A DNA stretch of 17,008 nucleotides from positions 1 through 17,008 of the forward strand of contig DATNQF010000097.1 of the NCBI GenBank assembly GCA_036702855.1, read 5' to 3'. A program made the translations under genes and the position numbers. The stretch comes from JACVSF01 sp036702855 (GTDB taxonomy: Bacteria; Cyanobacteriota; Cyanobacteriia; Phormidesmidales; Phormidesmidaceae). Of the stretch, positions 7,322-13,536 are shown in pieces (positions within the stretch are counted from its first letter, which is position 1; each line of letters begins with the position of its first letter). A model generated the notes under the pieces. It did no database searches and had not been told where the DNA came from. It was given only the letters and a program-made list of their open reading frames with translations.

Positions 7322-8776
7322 TTAGCTTGCTTGGCCTGACTTTTGGGGCAACCAGACAATAAAAACGGTCCCTGGCCCAATTGGAGCCTTTTGGGTCTCT
7401 GGCACTAGTCCACTCAAATTAGCTGGGCTGATCAGGTTAAGCTCACCTCCCATGTCTTGAACGAGGTCGTGTGCGATCGCAAGTCCCAGACCCGTTCCCG
7501 GAATGTCGCCTACTGCCTGCACGCCCCGGTAATGCCGCTCAAAAATGTGTGCCTGATCGGCCTGAGGAATGCCGGGTCCTGTGTCTCCTACCGCAATTCC
7601 CTGGTAGGTCTTTCCAGCCTCTTCCCGAAATAACCCAGCCTGAACCCAAACTTGGGCTCCAAAGGGCGAATACTTCAGAGCGTTGTCTATCAGGTTACTC
7701 ACGACCTCACGCAAAGCACCCCGATCGGCCCACACAGGCGGTAAATCTGCCGGAATTTCAGCCGACACCTGGATCTGCTTTTCCTGCGCCACCGCATCGG
7801 CAGAAATCAGCAGCGGCCTAAGAACCTCAGCAATCTGCACCGATTCTGAAACCAGCACAGCGCCTAAATGAGTCACCTGGGATGCCCCTAGGTCAGAATC
7901 GGAAGAATCTTGCGATCGCGCAGCCAGCAGGGGTTGCGATCGCTGGTCAGCCGCAGGTAGTGCCAGTACGGCGGGAGAGGGTGGCTGATCGCCCTCCTGC
8001 AAATCCGCATCTCCTACGGCAACCGCCTCATCAAAATGCTGAATTAAGTCTTGTAGCCGCTCACTCTCCCGCACAATACCTTCCGCAATCGGCTGGTTAG
8101 CATCCTCCGACTGCATCCGTTTCAGCAGAAGTTTGCCAAAGGTCCGCAGAGCCGTTAGCGGGTTACGAAACTGATGCAGCAAGTCATGCATCGTCTCCGA
8201 CTGATGACTCTGGGTAAGTTGCTTCTGGTGGAGCCGCTGCTCAAACCACTGCCCTCGCTGGTCCAACACCCGAGCCAAAGTCAGCGTATGGGCAACCTGT
8301 TCTGCCTGCTGGCGATCCTCCCGCTGCCAGGGCTGCCCCTCCCGAGTGCTAACCAATACCCCCAACACAAGCCCTTCATGAGCCAAAGGCAGCACCATCT
8401 GATGCTCAGACCCAAGGTGATGACCGTTTAACCAACTCGCTGGAGGAACAACACCAGACTTATTAGCAACAGGAAAGGCAGATTCCGGGGCAGATTCAGC
8501 AGTGAAGGCAGCATCTGCTGCCTCCACCCTAGATCGAGACTGAGAGTTCCCTCCCTCCGGTAACAGACCCACTGAAGCTACCGCAGGCCAGTCTACCGAA
8601 GCCCAGTCTGCTGAAAGCTCAGGGTATACCACAATGGGAATCAGGGTTGGGCTTGGATGGCCAACAGACCGCTCGGCCAAGTAAATCGCTGTCGAGGTTG
8701 CACCCAGCGCCTGTGCCAGCAAACAAACCTGAGACTGGCAAAGGTCAATAAATTCGGGGCTGGCTGGCAAGATCAT
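7322..8776 (-). CDS. GAF-domain sensor histidine kinase
   Basis: A 484-residue soluble histidine kinase without transmembrane segments, so probably sensing a cytoplasmic signal. Seen: an N-terminal GAF-like region (about 10-170; FIDLCQSQVCLLAQALGATS at the start, LPLAHEGLVLGVLVSTRE at 129-145), with a low-complexity insertion at 75-112; an H-box LLHQFRNPLTALRTFGKLLL with the phospho-acceptor H201; a variable linker (255-308); and an HATPase_c domain with N-box REVVSNLIDNALKYSP (356-371), G1 GDTGPGIP (397-404), F-box IFERHYRG and G2 GTGLGLAIAHDL (427-438). No receiver is encoded nearby, so it is an orphan kinase. The linker is Gln/Ser/Ala-rich and its DNA carries two HIP1 sites. The signal and partner are unknown. 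Confidence 0.9.
   Translation of the reverse strand: MILPASPEFIDLCQSQVCLLAQALGATSTAIYLAERSVGHPSPTLIPIVVYPELSADWASVDWPAVASVGLLPEGGNSQSRSRVEAADAAFTAESAPESAFPVANKSGVVPPASWLNGHHLGSEHQMVLPLAHEGLVLGVLVSTREGQPWQREDRQQAEQVAHTLTLARVLDQRGQWFEQRLHQKQLTQSHQSETMHDLLHQFRNPLTALRTFGKLLLKRMQSEDANQPIAEGIVRESERLQDLIQHFDEAVAVGDADLQEGDQPPSPAVLALPAADQRSQPLLAARSQDSSDSDLGASQVTHLGAVLVSESVQIAEVLRPLLISADAVAQEKQIQVSAEIPADLPPVWADRGALREVVSNLIDNALKYSPFGAQVWVQAGLFREEAGKTYQGIAVGDTGPGIPQADQAHIFERHYRGVQAVGDIPGTGLGLAIAHDLVQDMGGELNLISPANLSGLVPETQKAPIGPGTVFIVWLPQKSGQAS
7912..7943. repeat. Two HIP1 palindromes 24 bases apart inside the kinase linker
   Basis: GCGATCGC occurs at 7912-7919 and 7936-7943, both in the histidine kinase linker and both read as Arg-Ser-Gln (QRSQPLLAARSQD). 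HIP1 is the over-represented palindrome of many cyanobacterial genomes. Its doubling in a low-constraint linker fits accumulation where the protein tolerates it. Confidence 0.8.
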
Positions 8777-8938
8777 GGGCAGCGGCAGACTAGGTACAAA
8801 CCAGAGAAATATAAACTTTTATAAAATCTTTAATGATTTTGTTCAGGAATAGCCTCTCCAAAATACCCCTAAAGCCAGTAGATGCAAGGGGTCCATACTC
8901 CTTTAGCAAGATTTTTAAGAGAAGTTGAAATTCTTATT

Positions 8939-8969
8939 TTGACCCGATATACTTCTCTGGGTTCATAAA
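8939..8969 (+). promoter_or_regulatory. Possible promoter of the DUF3155 gene
   Basis: TTGACC (8939-8944) matches five of six -35 positions. CATAAA (8964-8969) is a weak -10 match at a 19-base spacing. The transcript would carry a 5' leader of about 55 bases before the TTG start at 9033. The surrounding 8777-9032 gap is AT-rich and also serves the divergent histidine kinase, where TATAAA-like sequence on the minus strand near 8815-8825 is a candidate -10. I see no other feature in this gap. Confidence 0.33.
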
Positions 8970-9015
8970 ATTTGTAACTACCACTACATCTAAACAACGA
9001 TCTGTGTAGCACCAC

Positions 9016-9025
9016 GAGAGGAGGT
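9016..9025 (+). promoter_or_regulatory. Strong ribosome binding site that fixes a TTG start
   Basis: GAGAGGAGGT ends seven bases before the TTG at 9033. It contains a full AGGAGGT core, the strongest in the window, and makes the rare TTG start credible for the DUF3155 protein. Confidence 0.75.
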
Positions 9026-9032
9026 AGGCGGT

Positions 9033-9359
9033 TTGGCAAGGAGACGCAAGCGTAAAAGTCGTCGTCGGTTGGAGGGTCGCCGCATTCTAGAGGCTGTCCC
9101 TCAGTATAGTATTGAGAGCGGCAATGAAAAACCGGTAACTGCCGCGCGGAACTTCATTCAAAATGAAGGGATTGCGCCCCCGGCGCTGCTCTTAGTAAAG
9201 CGCAACGAGCACACAACTGACCGTTACTTTTGGGCAGAAAAGGGGCTGTTTGGGGCGCAATACGTTGAAGAGAATCACTTTCTTTTCCCTAGCCTGCGGG
9301 TTCTGATGTGCGAAGGAGAAGAAGAGGATCTACCTGCTGTAGGTAGTTCCAGTCGATAA
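9033..9359 (+). CDS. DUF3155 domain protein, small and strongly basic at the N-terminus
   Basis: Function unknown. The 108-residue protein begins MARRRKRKSRRRLEGRRILE, a run of Arg/Lys that suggests RNA, DNA or ribosome binding. It continues VPQYSIESGNEKPVTAARNF and has a compact core PPALLLVKRNEHTTDRYFW (50-68), then EKGLFGAQYVEENHFLFPSL. The end is acidic (EGEEEDLP). This is the layout I know as DUF3155, a family found across cyanobacteria. The TTG start is chosen because a near-perfect Shine-Dalgarno lies at the right distance and because the basic N-terminus is a family hallmark. Rare start with strong ribosome binding site may tune expression. It is monocistronic, ending at a strong hairpin. 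Confidence 0.85.
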   Translation: MARRRKRKSRRRLEGRRILEAVPQYSIESGNEKPVTAARNFIQNEGIAPPALLLVKRNEHTTDRYFWAEKGLFGAQYVEENHFLFPSLRVLMCEGEEEDLPAVGSSSR

Positions 9360-9389
9360 AGCAACGAACTAGTTGTATCTCAAACGAGT

Positions 9390-9433
9390 TGGGCGGCACT
9401 TTCTACAAACAAAGAAAGTGCCGCCCACTTTTG
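9390..9433 (+). terminator. Intrinsic terminator between convergent DUF3155 and CCB1-like genes
   Basis: A perfect 15-bp stem pairs TGGGCGGCACTTTCT (9390-9404) with AGAAAGTGCCGCCCA (9413-9427) across an eight-base loop. It is followed on the plus strand by CTTTTGT. GC-rich stem plus U-tract serves the DUF3155 transcript; the stem may also stop transcription from the opposite side. Confidence 0.85.
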
Positions 9434-9450
9434 TACGCATATTGTGAGAT

Positions 9451-9987
9451 TTATCTTGGCAACGCCTGTCTGAGGGCAATTAACTCATCCCGGTGAGCGA
9501 CAATTTTAATCGCACTGTTTGAATGGGTGCCCTCTGCTGTCTGAGTCGATTCCTCTTGAGGGGTGACACTCATTAGAACTTGCTCCTCCCGGCCAGCCCG
9601 CCGCCAGTAGAAAAGACCCGCACCAGGAGCCACTAGCAGCAGGCCCGCAAAACCCTTGGCATAGTCCGGAAAGAGAATGGCTAGTACCAAAGCCAAACAG
9701 CCAAAACCAATGGCTGCCATCAGAGAAAGAAAAACGGCTAGAAACGGACTAGGGCGCACGAACCCAGTGAAGGTAACTTGCTGAGTCTGAGAATCCACCT
9801 CAGTTACCCGGTAAGCCCGCTGCTCAAAATAGGTCTGTAGAGCCTTTTGCAGTGTCTCTGGGCTTTCGGCTAAAGTCAGTTCTAAGGTTTCAGTCCGATC
9901 TTTAGTAGACGCCCGGATAAAGAAAAACAACCCCACCATCATGAGCAGGGTTAGGAAAAACGTTGAGGATAGAACAGTATTGGTCAC
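9451..9987 (-). CDS. CCB1-like cofactor assembly factor for cytochrome b6f (complex C subunit B family)
   Basis: A 178-residue membrane protein. Seen: an N-terminal hydrophobic segment (about 4-24), then IRASTKDRTE, a soluble segment with TYFEQRAYRVTEVD (52-65) and QQVTFTGFVRPSPFLAVFLS, a long hydrophobic stretch (81-106), a third segment GFAGLLLVAPGAGLFYW (112-128), and a hydrophilic tail. The FIRAS-KDRTE motif and topology match my memory of CCB1, a component of the system that attaches the extra c-type heme to cytochrome b6 in oxygenic phototrophs. It starts with GTG at 9987, with AAAGGTAG about 12 bases upstream; no closer in-frame ATG exists. It stands alone between a convergent gene and padR. 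The family call is from memory of the motif, hence moderate certainty. Confidence 0.72.
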   Translation of the reverse strand: MTNTVLSSTFFLTLLMMVGLFFFIRASTKDRTETLELTLAESPETLQKALQTYFEQRAYRVTEVDSQTQQVTFTGFVRPSPFLAVFLSLMAAIGFGCLALVLAILFPDYAKGFAGLLLVAPGAGLFYWRRAGREEQVLMSVTPQEESTQTAEGTHSNSAIKIVAHRDELIALRQALPR

Positions 9988-10169
9988 CCGGAATGGCTAC
10001 CTTTGTAAAGTACATTTCTTAGGGTAGCGTTCTAGCCTGCCCAACCCTACCTTCCAATGTCAGGCATTGTCGGGCGTTGCTGAATAACGGCAGTGTGCTG
10101 TAGAGGTAAGCAAGACGCTCACACGCTTTGGCAGGAGACCCATAGACTGGTGCGAGCATCTCACTGGTT

Positions 10170-10556
10170 TTAAGGAGAGGCTAAGACGCGGTCAACCTCA
10201 AACAGGGCTGACCGACTGCGTTTTCCCATGTAACGGTTCCAAAGTTCAGCCAGCTCCTCCGCTTGCATCCGCCAATCAGGATTAAGCCGATACATCCGCC
10301 GGGGCCGTCCTCGCCCTTCTACTTTCTTCCAGTAGCCGTCAATGGCTTTTTCATCCTCTAGGAACTTAAGAGCTCCATAGAGAACCGTGTCGGATAAGCG
10401 GTAATCTGCGTACTTGTCGGCTAGAACCTGAATCAACTCAGTGCCATAGGAGTCGCGTTGCAGAAGCACAGCCAACACATAGCAAACAGCCAGTTCTTTG
10501 TTCAAATAGATCGGAGGTGGATCCTCGAAGAACTGATAAATATCCTCAAATTTCAT
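10170..10556 (-). CDS. PadR-family transcriptional regulator
   Basis: From the ATG at 10556 the protein has 128 residues and starts MKFEDIYQFFEDPPPIYLNK. GGAG seven bases before this ATG supports it over an in-frame ATG 18 codons upstream at 10610. Seen: a winged-helix domain (about 19-92) with KELAVCYVLAVLLQRDSYGT, the recognition helix region RLSDTVLYGALKFLEDEKAI, and the basic wing WKKVEGRGRPRRMYRLNP typical of PadR proteins. PadR regulators are usually repressors that respond to a small molecule or stress and often control their own gene or a neighbour. No obvious target operon adjoins. A C-terminal helix (EELAELWNRYMGKRSR) probably mediates dimerisation. Target and ligand are unknown. 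Confidence 0.88.
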   Translation of the reverse strand: MKFEDIYQFFEDPPPIYLNKELAVCYVLAVLLQRDSYGTELIQVLADKYADYRLSDTVLYGALKFLEDEKAIDGYWKKVEGRGRPRRMYRLNPDWRMQAEELAELWNRYMGKRSRSALFEVDRVLASP

Positions 10557-10928
10557 AGGATTACTCCAAGTATTTGGTGCTGTGCTTCGCTGATCAAAAT
10601 CACCGCTCAAGCAGGCTACTTTGGTGCCTACGTGATTTCAGCGTGTAATAAACGCTAACGTTCCTCCTTCTTTTCCCTTGGCCTCAGATCGATACCTGAT
10701 AGCTACCGGTTAAAGTCAGGAAAGTAGGAACAAAAGCGACAGATAAGCCACATTAATCTAAGAAAATGGCAAAACTGAAGGTTAAGCCTGAATGGGTGAG
10801 TTAATTCTAAACACATCCGTTCCCTTTAGCGGATAACCGGGCTCAGATGGTAACTATCTGCAAATTTTTTTAGACTTTATTAAATTTCTGCCGCCGTAGA
10901 GAATTCCTGTATATTAGCCAACAAACGC
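10557..10928. other. 372-base intergenic region upstream of padR
   Basis: No convincing gene is present. An inverted repeat AGCGT-GTAATAA-ACGCT lies near 10639-10655 upstream of padR and could be an operator or a leader hairpin. A short plus-strand ORF of 12 codons (MAKLKVKPEWVS) begins near 10765 without a good ribosome binding site. A weak plus-strand terminator-like element, CAGAT-GGTAACT-ATCTG followed by CAAATTTTTTT, lies near 10845-10872 although no plus-strand gene precedes it. The last 70 bases before the DUF3084 stop are AT-rich. Confidence 0.4.
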
Positions 10929-12341
10929 TTAAAACCTCTCCTGCTCAGGTGTTGGGACTCCTGCTGTAGGTCTACTCGTTTGAAACAGAATGTTACCGTC
11001 GCGCACGGCCATTAGTTCAATGCGAATGGGTCCGATCGCAAAAATAGGATTAGCAGCGATTGCCTGAATCTCCAGTGGTCGATCATCGGCTTTCACTTTC
11101 TCCAGAAAAGCCAGCAACGTTTCAGTGCGATTGTCGGCAATTTGCACAGCATCTCCAACGATGCCATCTTGTCTAGCTCTAAACTGAGTGGCGGCTATCA
11201 AAAGGTTCAAACGCTCTACTAGCTCACGGTCAGTAACACCTGCTGTTTCCAAAGACGTGCTGGCCAGCCGTTCTCCCACTTCGTAGACAAGTCGGTTGGG
11301 AGCTGCATCAAAAAAGACTTGCACACAGGGAGCTTGCTCTTGTAGAACACAGGGCTCACCGATGACGTAATTGGCTGCCGACAAAATCCGGATGACATAC
11401 TCTTGTCCATCACTGATTTGAGCAATGATCTGCTCGACTTCCCGGTTCTCAATCAAAATAATTTGGTGGTCGGGAGCGGTACCCGGTGCGATCCGTTGCA
11501 GGGCTGTGCGGTTCGTTTCGTAGAGCAGTCGAGTAATTACCTGACGAGCCTCATTCGGGTTACTGACTTTAATCAGCCCGCTGACTAATTCCTGATTGCG
11601 TCCTAGGGCAATGTTGCCCCGAAAGAGTCCCTCATATTGACGCTCTAAAGTAGCGATTTGCTGGCTTAGAAATGCTTGTTGAGTTTCGAGTTGGGCCAGT
11701 CTTTGCTCTCCTTGGGCGATGGCTTGATTTCGCTCAGTAATTGCTCGGTTTCGATCTGCGATCGCAACATCACGCGCCCTAGTCGCTTGGTTCCGTGCTG
11801 CAATGTCCTGATCTCGCTGCCTCCGTAGGCTTTGCCGCTCGGTCTGAAGCCGCTCTATTTCAGAGCGGAGTCCCGTAGCTTGCTGGGAAACCAACGTGAG
11901 CTGATCGCGCGTTTGCTGAAGCTGAGCCTGAGTTGCCTGCTGCTGCTTTAGAGCCGCTTCTCGGGATCGGTTAATCTCCTGTAGCCGCTGTCGCGCCCGC
12001 TCTCGCTCTTTGGTTGAAGAAGCCAGTTCTTGCTTGACCTCATCACGCTCGGTTTTAGCAGCGGCCAGTTCATCTTGGGTGCTACTTAAATCAGCTTGAA
12101 TTTCTCCCAGTTCAAAGACCCCTTTGCGCAGCTGACTGCTGACAGCAAACAAAATTGCCAAGGTCGAGGTCGAAATAATACTGCCAGTTGCAATACTAAC
12201 GAGAGTCGCGGTCTGACGGGGTCTGAGATTAAACAGACTAAGACGGGCTTTGCCAACCCGTGTCCCAATGCGATCGCCAAGGGTGGCAATTACACCCCCC
12301 AGCAGCAGAACCGCCACAATCAGAATGTAGCCGGAGACCAT
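10929..12341 (-). CDS. DUF3084 domain protein, membrane-anchored coiled coil
   Basis: Function unknown. The 470-residue protein starts MVSGYILIVAVLLLGGVIAT and has two hydrophobic segments (about 5-21 and 44-67) with a basic loop between them (RIGTRVGKARLSLFNLRPRQ). A long coiled coil follows (about 75-240), rich in Gln/Glu/Arg heptads with repeats such as RNQA/RNRA. The C-terminal domain (about 245-460) is mixed alpha/beta and starts near LFRGNIALGRNQELVSGLIK. The layout matches DUF3084, a cyanobacterial family. It lies 48 bases downstream of ntcA on the same strand, separated by a 9-bp hairpin. As I recall, this neighbourhood recurs in cyanobacteria, which would suggest co-expression with nitrogen control rather than a proven functional link. 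A role at the envelope or in division is only a guess from the shape. Confidence 0.85.
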   Translation of the reverse strand: MVSGYILIVAVLLLGGVIATLGDRIGTRVGKARLSLFNLRPRQTATLVSIATGSIISTSTLAILFAVSSQLRKGVFELGEIQADLSSTQDELAAAKTERDEVKQELASSTKERERARQRLQEINRSREAALKQQQATQAQLQQTRDQLTLVSQQATGLRSEIERLQTERQSLRRQRDQDIAARNQATRARDVAIADRNRAITERNQAIAQGEQRLAQLETQQAFLSQQIATLERQYEGLFRGNIALGRNQELVSGLIKVSNPNEARQVITRLLYETNRTALQRIAPGTAPDHQIILIENREVEQIIAQISDGQEYVIRILSAANYVIGEPCVLQEQAPCVQVFFDAAPNRLVYEVGERLASTSLETAGVTDRELVERLNLLIAATQFRARQDGIVGDAVQIADNRTETLLAFLEKVKADDRPLEIQAIAANPIFAIGPIRIELMAVRDGNILFQTSRPTAGVPTPEQERF

Positions 12342-12350
12342 GCAACCGCC

Positions 12351-12381
12351 CCATGCAGTTCAGATACACTCTACTGCATGG
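12351..12381 (-). other. Hairpin between ntcA and the DUF3084 gene
   Basis: CCATGCAGT (12351-12359) pairs perfectly with ACTGCATGG (12373-12381) around a 13-base loop. It begins nine bases after the ntcA stop and ends nine bases before the DUF3084 ATG. No U-tract follows on the minus strand, so it looks more like an RNA-processing or partial-attenuation element than a terminator. Confidence 0.5.
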
Positions 12382-12389
12382 CTCTCACC

Positions 12390-13061
12390 CTAGGTGAACT
12401 GCTGGCTGAGATTGACCGGATCATGCACGGTAATTTTCTTCTTATGGATCGCGATCATGCCTTCCTGACGCAAATCGCCCAGCAGTCGGGTAACAGTGAC
12501 GCGCGTGGATCCGATAGCCTCAGCGATGGCTTGATGGGATAGCTTTAGGTCGATGGTGATGCCTTCTTGGCTAGGAACCCCAAAGTCCCGGCATAGGATT
12601 AGCAGGAAGCTGACCAAACGAGATCCCATGTCTCGATGGGCTAGCGTTTCAATCATCATCTCCGTTTGCAAAATACGTGAGGAAAGTCCTCGGAGCATCA
12701 GCAACGCCAACTCTGGGTTTTCCTCCAAAGTTTGTTCGACCTGCTCAATGGGCACTGAAAGCAGCTCAACCGGGGTAAAGGCAACTGCGTGGTAGAAGCG
12801 ATCGGACCGATTGCCTGTAATCAGAGAAAGAACTCCAAAGACGCTATTCTCACGCAGCAGGGCTACAGTAATTTCTTCCCCCGCTTCATAGACCCGAGAC
12901 AGCTTAACGGCTCCTTTTACTAAGAAGTAAACCCGCTCAGCCGGATCTCCTGGGAAAAAGATAGTCTTTCCACGCTCGTATGATTCCACTACCGGTGGAA
13001 ATGCTCCACCCGAGAGCTGGCGGAATACATTGGCAAGTGGCCTGTCTTGAGTCACTACCAT
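12390..13061 (-). CDS. ntcA: Global nitrogen regulator NtcA (Crp/Fnr family)
   Basis: NtcA activates nitrogen-assimilation genes and represses others in response to 2-oxoglutarate. The 223-residue length is canonical. Seen: a Crp-type beta-barrel effector domain (about 14-110) with VESYERGKTIFFPGDPAERV; the 2-oxoglutarate site residues F75, G76, V77, L78 and R88, with R129 and E134 in the dimerisation helix (one position beyond the published Anabaena numbering); and the C-terminal winged helix with LSHQAIAEAIGSTRVTVTRL (174-193). All expected ligand residues are present, so it should be active. The start MVVTQDRPLANVF is family-typical. It is first gene of a pair with DUF3084 and divergent from thrC across a 475-base, strongly structured region. 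Autoregulation is known for the family; only an imperfect site is visible here. Confidence 0.97.
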   Translation of the reverse strand: MVVTQDRPLANVFRQLSGGAFPPVVESYERGKTIFFPGDPAERVYFLVKGAVKLSRVYEAGEEITVALLRENSVFGVLSLITGNRSDRFYHAVAFTPVELLSVPIEQVEQTLEENPELALLMLRGLSSRILQTEMMIETLAHRDMGSRLVSFLLILCRDFGVPSQEGITIDLKLSHQAIAEAIGSTRVTVTRLLGDLRQEGMIAIHKKKITVHDPVNLSQQFT

Positions 13062-13169
13062 AAAAACTCGCTACAACTGCCCATAGACCGAATTTTGTCA
13101 GAACACAAAAGTGAATTCCTGAAAACCCGTAGTCAAAACGACAGATTTTACAACCTTAACTATGCTCTT

Positions 13170-13211
13170 ACGCATTGCATCCGAAGCTTACGAGAAGCTA
13201 AATGCAAGCGT
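13170..13211. other. Large composite hairpin in the ntcA upstream region
   Basis: ACGC (13170-13173) pairs with GCGT (13208-13211), TTGCAT (13175-13180) with ATGCAA (13202-13207), and AGCTT (13085 offset: 13185-13189) with AAGCT (13195-13199) around an ACGAG loop. There is one bulged A and a small internal loop, 15 base pairs in all. It lies 109-150 bases upstream of the ntcA ATG and can form on either strand. It could be a 5' leader structure of ntcA, part of a small RNA, or a protein-binding inverted repeat. Confidence 0.5.
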
Positions 13212-13256
13212 TCTATGACTTTAGAACACTTAACCTCAACTGTTATTTCTCCGTTT

Positions 13257-13270
13257 GTATAACAAATCAC
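13257..13270 (-). promoter_or_regulatory. Imperfect NtcA-type site upstream of ntcA
   Basis: The minus strand reads GTG-N8-TAC, one base off the NtcA consensus GTA-N8-TAC. A TTAAGT about 22-23 bases downstream could serve as the -10 of a class II activated promoter. ntcA genes are commonly autoregulated through such sites. I found no perfect GTA-N8-TAC between ntcA and thrC, so this is a weak candidate. Confidence 0.3.
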
Positions 13271-13418
13271 TTTATCGCCCCAATCTCTCAAGCTGAGAGC
13301 AAGTTTTTTCAACATTGCCTACCTCGTTTTGGAACTGCTTGGAGGAAAGCATTTCCATCCTCTCTTGGCTTTTTCCTATTCTCAAGGGTTTCAGGGAATT
13401 TGAAAGACTGAAAAACTT

Positions 13419-13443
13419 AAACCCGACAAAATAAGTCGGGTTT
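13419..13443 (+). terminator. Perfect 9-bp terminator-like hairpin in the thrC leader
   Basis: AAACCCGAC (13419-13427) pairs with GTCGGGTTT (13435-13443) around a seven-base A-rich loop, followed by GTTTG. On the opposite strand the same stem is followed by AAGTTTTTC, so it could terminate in either direction. It lies 94 bases before the thrC ATG and no gene ends here. It would fit an attenuator for thrC or the end of an unannotated small RNA. Confidence 0.55.
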
Positions 13444-13536
13444 GTTTGATCTGGTTTGTGCTGCGTGTTACTATTCGCGAAGCTTTGATACAACTTCTGC
13501 TTTTGTCTTTGTTTTTTGAGTAACGGCGGTAGATCC

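Larger units (their letters stand above)
13062..13536. other. 475-base divergent intergenic region between ntcA and thrC
   Basis: No credible protein gene is present; the short open frames lack ribosome binding sites and family-like sequence. The region holds an AT-rich hairpin TTTTGT/ACAAAA (13093-13110), the 15-bp composite hairpin at 13170-13211, the imperfect NtcA site at 13257-13270, a small GGAAA-GCA-TTTCC hairpin (13344-13356) followed by CTTTTTCC, and a perfect terminator-like hairpin at 13419-13443. It is unusually long and structured compared with other gaps in the window and could contain a small RNA or leader elements for both genes. Confidence 0.45.

Noticed and set aside
10765..10803. 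12-codon ORF MAKLKVKPEWVS
   Set aside because: No good ribosome binding site and too short to support as a gene; mentioned only with the gap.
12096..12542. 148-codon plus-strand open frame opposite DUF3084 and ntcA
   Set aside because: Antisense shadow spanning two known genes; low-complexity Asn/Gln-rich sequence with no family features.
13047..13411. Short plus-strand open frames in the ntcA-thrC gap
   Set aside because: Low-quality composition, no ribosome binding sites, and they cross the hairpins; better explained as non-coding.
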